A stretch of 64,000 bases of DNA from Virgibacillus salexigens (GTDB taxonomy: Bacteria > Bacillota > Bacilli > Bacillales > Amphibacillaceae), in assembly GCF_014905415.1 (NCBI RefSeq), contig NZ_BNEO01000001.1, positions 1,364,001 to 1,428,000 of the forward strand, in the 5' to 3' direction. Shown one piece after another: positions 47,063 to 56,244 of the stretch (positions within the stretch are counted from its first letter, which is position 1; the number at the start of each line of letters is the position of its first letter). Below the pieces are notes generated by a model. It did not search any database, had not been told where the DNA came from, and saw only the letters and a program-made list of their open reading frames with translations. A program made the translations under genes and the position numbers.

Positions 47063-49063
47063 ATGGAAACACCAAATTCGCCATATATTTCTAGAGTTAA
47101 GATAAAAAACTTCAGAAACTTTAAACACGAGGATATTTCATTGAGTCACAAACAAGTAATAATAGGTGAAAATAATGTAGGTAAAACAAACTTATTACGG
47201 GCAATTCAACTTATTTTGGATCCTAAACTATCTGATGAAGATCGGTATTTAAATGAATCTGATTTTTATGATGGTTTAGAAGACCCTATGAATAACGGTG
47301 AAGTAATAGAGATAGTTATTGATATAAAAAGTTATGAACATAACAAAACTGTATTATCGATGCTTTCTGATGCTACAATCTCAACTAATCCAGCTACCTT
47401 ACGTTTAACATACCATTATCATCCAATCCCTAATACTACTGATTACGTATATACAATCTTTCAGGGAGATAGACCAGAAATACCATTTAATCATAGTCAT
47501 CGAAAATATTTAAATTTTAAAGTTATCAATGCAATACGTGATGTAGAAAACGAAATGAAAAATACTCGTCGATCACCTATAAATAAATTATTAAAACAAT
47601 ATGAAATTGAAAAAGAGGAACTTTCTGAGATAGCTGAAAAGCTAAAAGAACAAAGCAATGACATTTTAACTATTGATGAATTAGTAGATCTTGAGTCAAA
47701 AATTAATAATAGATTTATAGATGTTCTAGGTACGCAACCTTATTCAAAAATATCTTTAGAAACCGTTGACGTTGATCCAAACCGTATTTTAAACACTCTA
47801 AAGTTAATGGTTGGTGAAGAAAAACAAAGGCCAACAAGTGAGACAAGTCTTGGAATAAATAATATATTATATATTTCTTTAATTCTTTTAGCTCTAGAAG
47901 ATAAAACAATTCCTACTTTATTAAAAAAGGATGTCTATGATGAACTGATTATTGAGAATGATAGTAAAATATTAGCCGATTGTTATGTTAAAAGTTCTAA
48001 AGGGAATTATCTCTTAAAAGAAGATATAGATAAGCAAGAATTAAGTGATTTATATAGGTTTATGGATAATTACCATTCTGATAATGAAGGTTTTACGATA
48101 CTCGCTATTGAAGAGCCTGAAGCTCATTTACATCCTACTTTTCAAAGAATCATTTACAAGGATGTGATGAAGAATAATACATCTGTGTTGATGACAACTC
48201 ATTCCCCATACATAACGTCAGTTGCACCACTAGATTCTATTGTCCATTTACGCACAACTATACATGGTACAAAAATTCACACAACAGCCAATTTGGATTT
48301 GACCCCAAAAGAAATAAAAGATCTTGAGAGATTTATAGATGTTAAGCGCGGGGAATTATATTTTGGAAAAGGTGTTATTTTAATTGAAGGTATAGCAGAA
48401 GAATATTTGATACCTAAGTTTGCTGAATTAATAGGGAAACCGTTAGATCTAAAAGGAATTATTTGCTGCAATATTAACTCAACTAACTTTAAGCCCTTTG
48501 TAAAATTTCTTGATTTATTAGGAATCCCTTATGTTGCAATAACTGACGGCGACTATTATATTGAAGAGAAAGTTGGCGAGAATGAAATAAATAAAAAGTT
48601 TCATATTATGCATGAAGATTCCTATTCAAAATTTGGATATCTAGGAAATGACCGAATAAGAGATTTATTAGTTAATTTACAAAAAATTGAGGAATCTAAA
48701 ATACCTAAAGACCATAATAAACAAGATGACCTTTTTTCCGAATTTGGTTTTTATATTGGTGAATACACTATGGAAATTGACATAATGATTGCTAGTTCAG
48801 GTAACGATGAATGTAACATCATTATCTGTAATATTTTTAATGATTTGACTGTAGGTGGAGATAAACAAAAAGAAAATTTCCAAAATGAATTAATCGATCA
48901 AAAGTATTGGTCCTGCTTGAGAAAAATAGAAAATAGTAATAATAGAGTTGGAAAAGGTAGATTCGCACAGCGTCTATCAATTGATAGCCAAAAAGAACAT
49001 ATTCCCCCTTATATAAAAAATGCAATTGACGTTATTTATAAATTGGTGGATAAGGAAGATTAG
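47063..49063 (+). CDS. gajA: OLD-family ATPase/TOPRIM nuclease (GajA-like)
   Basis: A 666-residue protein. An ABC-type ATPase carries Walker A IIGENNVGKTNLLRAI at residues 33-48, signature-like SETSLGINNILYISLIL near 255, Walker B AIEEPEAHLHP near 347 and TTHSPYIT. A TOPRIM nuclease follows with VILIEGIAEEYLIPKFAEL near 440 and AITDGDYYIEE near 493 (D-x-D). This is the OLD/GajA order. A UvrD-like helicase gene starts one base after its stop, as in Gabija, where GajA nicks DNA and is regulated by nucleotides. It is longer than the reference GajA (about 580 residues), so it may be a variant. AGGAGG precedes the ATG. Confidence 0.82.
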   Translation: METPNSPYISRVKIKNFRNFKHEDISLSHKQVIIGENNVGKTNLLRAIQLILDPKLSDEDRYLNESDFYDGLEDPMNNGEVIEIVIDIKSYEHNKTVLSMLSDATISTNPATLRLTYHYHPIPNTTDYVYTIFQGDRPEIPFNHSHRKYLNFKVINAIRDVENEMKNTRRSPINKLLKQYEIEKEELSEIAEKLKEQSNDILTIDELVDLESKINNRFIDVLGTQPYSKISLETVDVDPNRILNTLKLMVGEEKQRPTSETSLGINNILYISLILLALEDKTIPTLLKKDVYDELIIENDSKILADCYVKSSKGNYLLKEDIDKQELSDLYRFMDNYHSDNEGFTILAIEEPEAHLHPTFQRIIYKDVMKNNTSVLMTTHSPYITSVAPLDSIVHLRTTIHGTKIHTTANLDLTPKEIKDLERFIDVKRGELYFGKGVILIEGIAEEYLIPKFAELIGKPLDLKGIICCNINSTNFKPFVKFLDLLGIPYVAITDGDYYIEEKVGENEINKKFHIMHEDSYSKFGYLGNDRIRDLLVNLQKIEESKIPKDHNKQDDLFSEFGFYIGEYTMEIDIMIASSGNDECNIIICNIFNDLTVGGDKQKENFQNELIDQKYWSCLRKIENSNNRVGKGRFAQRLSIDSQKEHIPPYIKNAIDVIYKLVDKED

Positions 49064-49064
49064 T

Positions 49065-50885
49065 ATGGAAACTTATTTAAACAAACTTGAACAAATTAAA
49101 AATGATCCTTACCAATTCACTGCTTTTAAATCTAATATAAGTACAGTAGTCAAAGCGGGGCCGGGTAGTGGAAAAACTACAGTTCTAACATTAAAAATTA
49201 TGAGATTACTAAATGAAAATATCACTCCACCAAGAGGATTGGCTTGTATTACCTATAATAAAGAAGCTGTTAAAGAATTTACCAAAAGATTAACTGAGCT
49301 AGGTTATAGTAAAAGAAACAATGTATTCCTTGGAACCGTTCACGCATTTTGTATCGCTGAAGTTATCAGCCCATTTGCACATTTATATGATTATAATATT
49401 CCCATGCCATTAAAGATTGTAACAGAAAAACAAAAAAGGCAAATTTTCGCTAAAATTGTATCTCAATTAAATTACAATCCAAAAGAAGTAAAAATTAATG
49501 AAATGGATAAAGAAAGAACTTTAAATATCGACGGTATTAGTTCAATAGAAGTTGAACCATATGACATAGCTTTAAATGTTGCAAAAGAGTATGAAAAGAA
49601 ACTTCACAGTATGGGTATGGTAGACTTCATCGACATAGTAAAATACGCGACGCTTCTTATACAGAATGAAGAGTACGTAAGAAATTGTCTAGAAGCTAAA
49701 TTTCCGTGGCTATTAATAGATGAGTATCAAGACTTAGGTAAACCGTTACATGAAATGGTGCTTTCCCTATTTAACAAAACCAATATTAAAATATTTGCAG
49801 TAGGTGATCCTGATCAATCTATATATAGCTTTAATGGCGCAATTCCTGATTATTTAAATGAATTATTTAATAATCCAAATATCAAGCCAGTTGAATTAAA
49901 GGTTAATTATAGAAGCCATCAAGAAATTATTGATGCATCGGTAGTAGGTTTAAATCAGCTAGGGCGTAACTATTCATCTGGTTCATCATTTGATAAAGAA
50001 GCTGAGTTCCACTTCATAACTTGTGAAGAAGAACTAGAAGACCAATATCAAAAAATAATAAATCAAATAATCCCTGATTGTAAACAAAAAGGTATCCCTT
50101 TAGAAGAGATTTGCATCCTTTTTCAAAGTGCAAAACAAATTAGAAATATGAGTAGATATTTAAATGATGCGAATATACCATACTATGTTTCGAAATTTGA
50201 TTTCAAACGTAGTGATATTGTAATCTGGTTAGAAAAATGTGCAGCATGGACGGTCTCAAACTCAAGTGAGTCATTCACTAGATTATTTGAATTCTGGATC
50301 ACTCTATTACAAAAGCATAGTCAGGTATTTTCTTCTGATGAATTAATAGTAAAAAGAAAAAGGCTATTTACAATACTAACTAATAGTACCATTCATTTAA
50401 ATTTCTTGAACAATTGGCTAAGCTATATTATTCAGAAACTAGAGCTTTATACAATTTTAAATGATTCTAATGTATATCCTGATGAAATAGATAACCTGAA
50501 AATATTACTTGAGGTATCACAGGATGGTAATTTCCATGACTATGATGTTTCCAAATTTTCTAATCTCGGAAAACCACTTAATCAAATAACTTTATCAACA
50601 AGACACAGTGCAAAAGGATTAGAATTTGAAGTTGTAATTATTCTGGGCATGGAAAAAGGTAATTTTCCTTTTTATTTAAATGAAAATGACCCTGATAAAT
50701 TAAATGAAGACCGACGAGTATTTTTTGTTTGTGTTTCACGAGCTAAACGTGTTTGCTATTTACTCCGCTCAAAGAAATTCACAAAAATGACTAGATATGG
50801 TTTAAAGACCTTCTTTCCACAACCATCAATGTTTTGGGAAGAATTATATCAAAGTAGACATATAAATAATCATATATTAAATTGA
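49065..50885 (+). CDS. gajB: UvrD/Rep-like helicase (GajB-like)
   Basis: A 606-residue SF1A helicase. The motifs appear in order: Q-motif DPYQFTAF, Walker A VKAGPGSGKTTVLTLKI near 28, motif Ia ITYNKEAVKEF, motif II LLIDEYQDLG near 222, motif III VGDPDQSIYSFNGA near 246, LKVNYRSHQEII, and motifs V/VI TRHSAKGLEFEVVIILG and RRVFFVCVSRAKR near 512-560. The ATG at 49065 follows AAGGAAG and is one base from the preceding stop, indicating coupling. The pairing with an OLD nuclease is the Gabija arrangement. Terminators follow at 50897 and 50975. Confidence 0.82.
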   Translation: METYLNKLEQIKNDPYQFTAFKSNISTVVKAGPGSGKTTVLTLKIMRLLNENITPPRGLACITYNKEAVKEFTKRLTELGYSKRNNVFLGTVHAFCIAEVISPFAHLYDYNIPMPLKIVTEKQKRQIFAKIVSQLNYNPKEVKINEMDKERTLNIDGISSIEVEPYDIALNVAKEYEKKLHSMGMVDFIDIVKYATLLIQNEEYVRNCLEAKFPWLLIDEYQDLGKPLHEMVLSLFNKTNIKIFAVGDPDQSIYSFNGAIPDYLNELFNNPNIKPVELKVNYRSHQEIIDASVVGLNQLGRNYSSGSSFDKEAEFHFITCEEELEDQYQKIINQIIPDCKQKGIPLEEICILFQSAKQIRNMSRYLNDANIPYYVSKFDFKRSDIVIWLEKCAAWTVSNSSESFTRLFEFWITLLQKHSQVFSSDELIVKRKRLFTILTNSTIHLNFLNNWLSYIIQKLELYTILNDSNVYPDEIDNLKILLEVSQDGNFHDYDVSKFSNLGKPLNQITLSTRHSAKGLEFEVVIILGMEKGNFPFYLNENDPDKLNEDRRVFFVCVSRAKRVCYLLRSKKFTKMTRYGLKTFFPQPSMFWEELYQSRHINNHILN

Positions 50886-50896
50886 TACTTTTAGCG

Positions 50897-50935
50897 AAAC
50901 AGACAAGCGAGTAAAAGCCCGTCTGTTTCTTTTAT
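50897..50935 (+). terminator. terminator after the helicase gene
   Basis: AAACAGAC (50897-50904) pairs with GTCTGTTT (50921-50928), followed by CTTTTAT. Confidence 0.7.
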
Positions 50936-50974
50936 AAAACGTGTTACTTATAAACAACTACCTGCTTACCCAAA

Positions 50975-51007
50975 AAACGACCACTCACATTACAAGAGTG
51001 GTCGTTT
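50975..51007. terminator. perfect 12-bp bidirectional terminator
   Basis: AAACGACCACTC (50975-50986) and GAGTGGTCGTTT (50996-51007) are exact reverse complements around a 9-base loop. The minus strand has the longer T-run and would end the RHH-like relic. Confidence 0.85.
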
Positions 51008-51081
51008 AATCTATATTTTTATTTACTATAATTTTTCCGAAAATATTTGAATAAATTCAATTTATAACTTTGATCAGTTAA

Positions 51082-51495
51082 CTACTTTTGATCAAAATTA
51101 TAGTATTCTAATCCCTTGGATAATAAAACATCGATAAGAACGTTGATTTTTAAAGATCTTTCCTTACTAACTGCCTTTAATGTTTTATACATTTCTTCAG
51201 TTAAAAAAAAGGTTTTCTTTTCTTTCAATAAAGAATAATCTACACTAATAGAATTAGCGTATAATTCGTAATTCTTATCATTATGCTCCTTCTTGTTTGT
51301 CCTTTGATGTTTTTCCTCTCTACTCACAAATGGTCTATCTACTTTTAGAAGTTTTATTGTTTTATGAACTTCTCTACTAAGCGATATACTTGGCGAACTT
51401 CCAACGTAATTCCACTGATTATTTTGTTCATTATATACAATCGCAGCATTTTGTAATTTTGTTAATAATTTTTGTTCTTTTTCTATACCTACACG
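51082..51495 (-). pseudogene. 5'-truncated ribbon-helix-helix-like protein gene
   Basis: The minus frame is open from 51495 to the stop at 51082, reading IEKEQKLLTKLQNAAIVYNE first and ending with KTFFLTEEMYKTLKAVSKER and INVLIDVLLSKGLEYY, which looks like a ribbon-helix-helix fold. A GTG at 51327 lacks a ribosome binding site, and the coherent frame continues upstream of it, so the natural start is missing. It abuts a recombinase fragment running the other way. Confidence 0.5.
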
Positions 51496-51785
51496 CTATT
51501 GGTGAGCTAGAAAAGGAAGAAGAAGAGACACTATCTAAATTAGAAAAATTGAATCAAGAAATTAACCTACAAAACAACTTAAATGTTAAAAGCAATGTCG
51601 AATATGTAACTGACCATTTAGAAATCTTTATAAATATTATCTCCGATGAAGAAAAGAAGTTGTTATTTCATAGTATTATTAAAGAAGTTCATATCACTAA
51701 AGGGACTAAACCAAAAGAGCGCGAAATTAAAGATGTTATTTATCTTTTTAATGATGAGGAAATTATCCATTCAATTTCAGCGTAA
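51489..51785 (+). pseudogene. C-terminal fragment of an older large serine recombinase
   Basis: From about 51495 the frame reads IGELEKEEEETLSKLEKLNQ (coiled coil) and then LFHSIIKEVHITKGTKPKER and IKDVIYLFNDEE, the usual end of a large serine recombinase (compare the coiled coil and terminal region of the intact enzyme at 52337). The catalytic and zinc domains are gone. The upstream frame (to 51390) is not recombinase-like. A good terminator follows at 51851. Confidence 0.7.
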
Positions 51786-51850
51786 TAATGGAAGCCAGTG
51801 CTTCCTATAGGTTACTATTACCTATTGTAACAATTAATATCAGCAGGTTT

Positions 51851-51891
51851 AAAGGACTACCAAATTGGAAGTGAATTTGGTAGTCCTTTTT
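51851..51891 (+). terminator. 16-bp perfect terminator after the recombinase fragment
   Basis: AAAGGACTACCAAATT (51851-51866) pairs perfectly with AATTTGGTAGTCCTTT (51874-51889), followed by TTTTAATT. Confidence 0.9.
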
Positions 51892-52336
51892 TAATTAATT
51901 AAGAGATTAGTATTAAATATGTGATAAATTTTTCAGCAGAATGTAGTCTATTTTATTAGGTTTCATTGGCTGAAGATAGATGCCTATAAAGATGCAAACT
52001 ACAAATACAGAAATTGTGCTTCGTCAAAATTAAAGCCCTTAAAATAAATACGTGGATGCAATTACCGACTTTTGGGAGACCTTTCCTGAACATTATTCTA
52101 CAGAAGTGGAAATCAACGAATGAATAACAGACTTTTTTATAATCGGACTGCTTTAGTTAATGTGACAATTTAATAAATATAGCGATAGTCTAGTCTAAAA
52201 TACGATAGGCTATTTTATTTTGGTATAACAAAAGCCCATAATTAAATACCTCCCTATATACATATTAGAAGCACAGCAAAGTCCGTTTCTCCTTCTTTTA
52301 CTTTCATAGTAATATAAGGATGAAAGGGGGACAAAA
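51892..52336. other. 445-base gap before the active recombinase gene
   Basis: AT-rich sequence with the promoter region of the recombinase. A short frame near 52050-52124 (YVDAITDFWETFPEHYSTEV, then stop) may be a relic. No gene is supported. Confidence 0.5.
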
Positions 52337-54052
52337 ATGACAGATATAAAAAAGGTTGCTATTTACTGTCGTGTAAGTACAGAAGAACAGGCAAGTGAGG
52401 GCTATAGTATTGATGCTCAACTTGATTTACTGCGTCAATATGCAAAATTATATGGTTGGCAAGTAAGTCACGAATATATTGATGAAGGAATCAGTGGTAA
52501 ATCGATTAAAGGCCGCCCCGCCATGCAACGACTTGTTTCCGACATTGAAAAGGAGGAATTTCAAGCTGTATTAGTGTGGAAAATTTCTCGTCTTTCACGT
52601 AACATGCTTGATACACTTGTACTTCTAGATAAATTTGAAAAATACAATGTGAAATTCATTTCCTACTCGGAAAACTTTGATACTGGTAGCCCTATTGGAA
52701 GACTAGTTCTACAGCTTATGGCTTCAATAGCTGAAATGGAAAGAAACACACTCTCAGAAAACGTAAAACTAGGTATGAAACAACGCGCACTACAAGGTGA
52801 ATGGAACGGTGGAATTGTATTTGGCTACGATTCTATTGAAAAGGAACTTATTATTAATCAACAGGAAGCAAAGGTTATTCAACTTATCTTTGATCAGTAT
52901 GCAAAAGGAAAAGGACTAAAGGCAATTGCAAACTATGTAAACAAACAAGGATATCGAACAAAAAAAGATCGTTACTTCTCAATTAACGGCATAGCAACCA
53001 TTTTAGACAATCCAGTATATAATGGAAAGATTAGTTGGCTTAAAGTAGAAAATTGGGATACAAAGCGTAGAAAAGGGAAAAATCCAAACCCTATACTGGT
53101 AGAAGGGAAACACGAACCGATTATCAATGATGAATTATGGAACATTGTTCAAACTAGAAGAAAAAGTAAATCTTTTAAACAAAGACAATCAAATGAACCA
53201 TTTTTGTTAAGCAGCGTACTAAGATGTCCAGATTGTGGACAAGGTATGGTTCCATCAATTACAACCTACACCCGTAAAGACGGTACAAAAAGGAAGCATC
53301 GATATTATGTTTGTAGTGATTTTCACAACAAAGGTTCTTCCGCTTGTCGGGCTAATTCAATTAAAGCTTATAATGCGGAAAATACCACTATAGAAAAGAT
53401 TCAGGAAGTAATTAATAATAAAGAGGATTTCGCCTTAAAAGTCAATTCACTTAATAAAGACTCCGTTAATTCAACTAAGGAAATTCAATTAGAATTAGAG
53501 AATATTGATAAAAGAATTATCGAATTGAAAGAACTTCAGGATAAATATTTTGAGGCATATGAACAAAACCTCTTTCCTGTGGATATTTTACAAGAACGAT
53601 TAAAGGATGTCTCAGATGAAAAATCAATGCTAGAGCAAAGGAAAAGCGAACTCAGTACTAAACTCAGTTCAACCGATACTAAGGTTATACAGCCGGAGCT
53701 TCTTGATATACTTTTAACAAAATTTATTGAAACATATAAACGATCATCTAGAAATAAACAAAAACAATTACTACAACTTTTAATAGAAAACATAAACATT
53801 ACTCTAACTAAAGATAAAACACGAGTAGTGGATAAAATAGAACTCGATTTTGATTTCTCAGAGGTTAACATCTCAAAAACTTTTGCGTTAATTCACTTAT
53901 TATATTTAGAAACGGATGAAGAAGGGGTAATCCTTCCTCAAACAACAGTTTCTAATGATAAATTACCACCATATCTACAACTTTTTTTGCCTCTATTTAT
54001 GGTACGGTTCCCCTCTATTAATACGAAACCCGCGATACACCTGCTCCAATAA
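52337..54052 (+). CDS. large serine recombinase of the rlmH-inserted element
   Basis: A 571-residue recombinase. The resolvase domain starts [20 protein letters not shown] with the nucleophile Ser in RVST and has [10 protein letters not shown] near 70. The recombinase domain follows ([20 protein letters not shown] near 195), then the zinc ribbon CPDCGQG...[12 protein letters not shown] near 297-340, a coiled coil near 380-430, and the C-terminal tip. GAAAGGGGG precedes the ATG. The last 16 or so codons lie on the antisense strand of rlmH (from 54003), so the tail LPLFMVRF changes from TVVI-stop to [13 protein letters not shown]-stop on integration. It should catalyse excision and integration of the element. 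Confidence 0.92.
   Translation: MTDIKKVAIYCRVSTEEQASEGYSIDAQLDLLRQYAKLYGWQVSHEYIDEGISGKSIKGRPAMQRLVSDIEKEEFQAVLVWKISRLSRNMLDTLVLLDKFEKYNVKFISYSENFDTGSPIGRLVLQLMASIAEMERNTLSENVKLGMKQRALQGEWNGGIVFGYDSIEKELIINQQEAKVIQLIFDQYAKGKGLKAIANYVNKQGYRTKKDRYFSINGIATILDNPVYNGKISWLKVENWDTKRRKGKNPNPILVEGKHEPIINDELWNIVQTRRKSKSFKQRQSNEPFLLSSVLRCPDCGQGMVPSITTYTRKDGTKRKHRYYVCSDFHNKGSSACRANSIKAYNAENTTIEKIQEVINNKEDFALKVNSLNKDSVNSTKEIQLELENIDKRIIELKELQDKYFEAYEQNLFPVDILQERLKDVSDEKSMLEQRKSELSTKLSSTDTKVIQPELLDILLTKFIETYKRSSRNKQKQLLQLLIENINITLTKDKTRVVDKIELDFDFSEVNISKTFALIHLLYLETDEEGVILPQTTVSNDKLPPYLQLFLPLFMVRFPSINTKPAIHLLQ
53993..54013 (-). repeat. right attachment site at the rlmH 3' end (GEPYHK-stop)
   Basis: These are the last seven codons of rlmH including TAG. 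GAACCGTA (54010-54003) is shared exactly with the left site. Confidence 0.78.
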
Positions 54053-54472
54053 CACCAACCGCATCAACTGATGAGGGAATGTCATTTTCGAGAATGACAA
54101 AGCCAAGTCACTCCGCTTCTGAACCTCATCACTGATCCCTAACGACCCACCAATGACAAAGGCAATTTTACTTTTACCGTATGTAGCTAGTTCATCCATT
54201 TTCTTAGCAAGCTGCTCGGAGCTTAGCATTTTGCCATTGATCTCAAGCGTGATGACATACGTGTCCTGCGAAAGATGGGATAGGATGCGTTCGCCTTCCT
54301 TCTGTTTTACTTCCTGCATTTCTGCTTCGCTCATATTCTCTGGTGCTTTTTCATCTGCTACTTCTATTATCGACACTTTGGCGTAAGCGTTTAATCGTTT
54401 CAAGTATTCATCGATGCCCTGCTTTAAGTATTTTTCTTTTAGTTTTCCGACCGAGACAATCGTAATTTTCAT
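53993..54472 (-). CDS. rlmH: 23S rRNA (pseudouridine1915-N3)-methyltransferase RlmH
   Basis: A 159-residue SPOUT-class enzyme: [20 protein letters not shown] at the start, [16 protein letters not shown] with the SAM-binding knot near 102, and the conserved end [15 protein letters not shown]. It methylates pseudouridine 1915 in helix 69 of 23S rRNA. The gene is complete although the mobile element has entered at its last codons; the stop TAG and possibly the last three codons come from the element side. It overlaps the recombinase gene by 60 bases on opposite strands. Confidence 0.97.
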   Translation of the reverse strand: MKITIVSVGKLKEKYLKQGIDEYLKRLNAYAKVSIIEVADEKAPENMSEAEMQEVKQKEGERILSHLSQDTYVITLEINGKMLSSEQLAKKMDELATYGKSKIAFVIGGSLGISDEVQKRSDLALSFSKMTFPHQLMRLVLLEQVYRGFRINRGEPYHK

Positions 54473-54539
54473 CGTAATTAACTTCCTTTATCGATTTTTT
54501 CTATTCCTTAGTTTAGCATATCCCCACGCAATCAGATTT

Positions 54540-54902
54540 CTATAACTGGTTCACGCTAACCATGAACCAAACAACTAGATATAGTGCTAGCGTACAAACA
54601 AGGCTGATACTGAATAACACCCTTGTTGTCCGTTTGGAAAGACGCTGCATTCGTTTTCCTTTATACCAGCCGGAGAATTGATACTTATTGCGATAGAGAA
54701 TATAGATGAACCCAAGTATTCCTAGTGCTTGTAGACAACGAAGGAAGAACAAATAGCTATTGCTTTCAATCAGTGCTTGATAATTTATATTGGTCGTATC
54801 TTCAAAAAAAGCAGTTACAACCAAACTCGCTAATATAAACAAGAAAACCGTGATTACAAGCACACGCACAGTCTCCAATATGGCTGACAGCATAACCTTC
54901 AT
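54540..54902 (-). CDS. hypothetical membrane protein
   Basis: A 120-residue protein with three hydrophobic segments (VRVLVITVFLFILASLVVTA, then YLFFLRCLQALGILGFIYIL, then SISLVCTLALYLVVWFM). The ATG at 54900-54902 follows AAGGGGGTG; an upstream in-frame start at 54941 has none. Family is not recognised. It lies upstream of rlmH and reads in the same direction. Confidence 0.7.
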   Translation of the reverse strand: MKVMLSAILETVRVLVITVFLFILASLVVTAFFEDTTNINYQALIESNSYLFFLRCLQALGILGFIYILYRNKYQFSGWYKGKRMQRLSKRTTRVLFSISLVCTLALYLVVWFMVSVNQL

Positions 54903-54975
54903 CCCGCGCACCCCCTTATTTCCCTCACTATACCAAAACATCTACCCATTTTGTATAAATTTTTCCAAATAGAGC

Positions 54976-55018
54976 TTGCTGCCTCCGCATTTTTCTTGTA
55001 TTATATATCTAAAAGATA
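54976..55018 (+). promoter_or_regulatory. promoter and PadR-type dyad for the second padR gene
   Basis: TTGCTG (54976-54981), 17 bases, and TATTAT (54999-55004) form a sigma-A-type promoter. TATCT-AAA-AGATA (55006-55018) directly follows and is a likely autoregulatory operator. Confidence 0.6.
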
Positions 55019-55045
55019 CATATCATATTGATAGGGTGATCACAA

Positions 55046-55603
55046 TTGCCGAAAACCTACAACCACACTACCTATGCTTTACTTGGCATTTTAACAACAG
55101 ATTGCCGTACAGGATACGAAATTAAACAACTGATCGATCAGAGCTTAAATCATTTTTGGAAGATCAGCTACGGACAAATTTATCCGACCTTAAAAAAGCT
55201 TGTCCAAGCTGGACTCGCAACGGTTGAAACGACAGCACAGGATGGGAAGCCGGACCGAAAAGAATACTTTCTCACTGCCAAAGGGAAAGAAGCATTACAA
55301 ACCTGGCTAGAACAGCCGATGAAGCAAATTCCCACGGAACGAAACGAAGTTATCTTAAAGCTTTTCTTCAGCCGGCACCAGCGAACCGAACCAACCTTAG
55401 CACTGCTTCAAGATTACAAGCAGCAATTACAGGAGCGCTATGCCACGTATCAATCGATTGAAGCGTTGATTACGCAAAGCTATAAGCAAAGTCAAGATGC
55501 CTCTTATTGGCTGTACACCTTAGATTATGGAAAGCGGGTTACGAAAGCCACCATCGACTGGTGTGATGTCACATTGGCAGATATCCAAACAGAAAAGGAA
55601 TAG
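55046..55603 (+). CDS. PadR-family regulator with a Vir-type C-terminal domain
   Basis: A 185-residue protein beginning with TTG at 55046 behind [27 protein letters not shown] and the recognition region [19 protein letters not shown] are the PadR winged helix. The helical C-terminus ([18 protein letters not shown]) is of the longer PadR class. It is followed by a DUF4188 gene after 4 bases, a common pair in Bacillus, and probably represses it. Confidence 0.88.
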   Translation: MPKTYNHTTYALLGILTTDCRTGYEIKQLIDQSLNHFWKISYGQIYPTLKKLVQAGLATVETTAQDGKPDRKEYFLTAKGKEALQTWLEQPMKQIPTERNEVILKLFFSRHQRTEPTLALLQDYKQQLQERYATYQSIEALITQSYKQSQDASYWLYTLDYGKRVTKATIDWCDVTLADIQTEKE

Positions 55604-55607
55604 GAAC

Positions 55608-56080
55608 ATGGGTAAACACATTTATCAAGGTCGGTATACAGCAGCAAACGATGAGGATATCGTCGTATTTCTAATTGGTATGCGGATTAATCATCAGCTT
55701 GCCGTTCACAAATGGCTGCCTGTCTTTATGGCGATGCCTGGCATGATCAAAGAACTGTATACCGAGAAAGAGCGTTAGGATTTTTATCGACAGAGATGTA
55801 CTTTGGTTTACGAACGACCGTGATGATTCAATACTGGCGCTCCAAGGATGATTTACTGGCGTATGCCAAGGGTGCCAAGCATCTTACTGCTTGGAAAAAT
55901 TTCAATCAAAAAGTCGGCAGCAGCAAAGCGGTTGGCATTTATCATGAGACGTATCTATTGGAGCAGGGTAATTATGAATCGGTGTATGGAAATATGCCGT
56001 TATATGGGCTTGCTAAAGCAAAAGGACATATACCGATCACGAAGGAAATCATGACTGCTAAAAAACGACTAAAAGCTTAG
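55608..56080 (+). pseudogene. frameshifted DUF4188 protein gene
   Basis: From ATG at 55608 the frame reads [20 protein letters not shown] and [19 protein letters not shown] to ELYTEKER-stop. One frame over, [20 protein letters not shown], then YAKGAKHLTAWKNFNQKVG and GIYHETYLL continue to the stop at 56080. Both parts together are a full DUF4188 protein (monooxygenase-like). One base is missing near 55768-55778. It could be a recent mutation or a sequencing error. Confidence 0.85.
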
Positions 56081-56244
56081 ATTAACCTAACCACATCTAG
56101 AACAATACCTCGTTCGACTCTTGTAGAATCCTCATACACGCATTACTATAATCGAATCTTTATTCATGCTAAAATGAAAATAGAAGGGTTGGTTCCCATA
56201 CTGTGCTCAAAACTGGGTACAACTAATGTAAAGGAGTGAGAATG

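Larger units (their letters stand above)
43249..54010. mobile_element. rlmH-integrated SCC-like defence element (about 10.76 kb)
   Basis: The limits are the shared 8-mer TACGGTTC (plus strand) at 43241-43248 and 54003-54010, inside two rlmH-tail-like sequences. The interior is clearly more AT-rich than its flanks. It carries a large serine recombinase at the right end, a Gabija-like OLD/UvrD pair, a TPR-DUF2726 protein, a GIY-YIG-like protein and recombinase relics. Staphylococcal SCC elements use the same gene end and also use serine recombinases (Ccr). No mec or ccrAB pair is seen. The limits are inferred to within the shared core. Confidence 0.78.

Noticed and set aside
51390-51494. N-terminal part of a plus-strand 131-codon protein
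   Set aside because: This part is antisense to the RHH-like relic; only the portion after about 51495 is recombinase-like.
52337-54052. Staphylococcal ccrA/ccrB pair
   Set aside because: Only one intact recombinase is present; the second is a distant C-terminal fragment, and no mec-type genes are seen.
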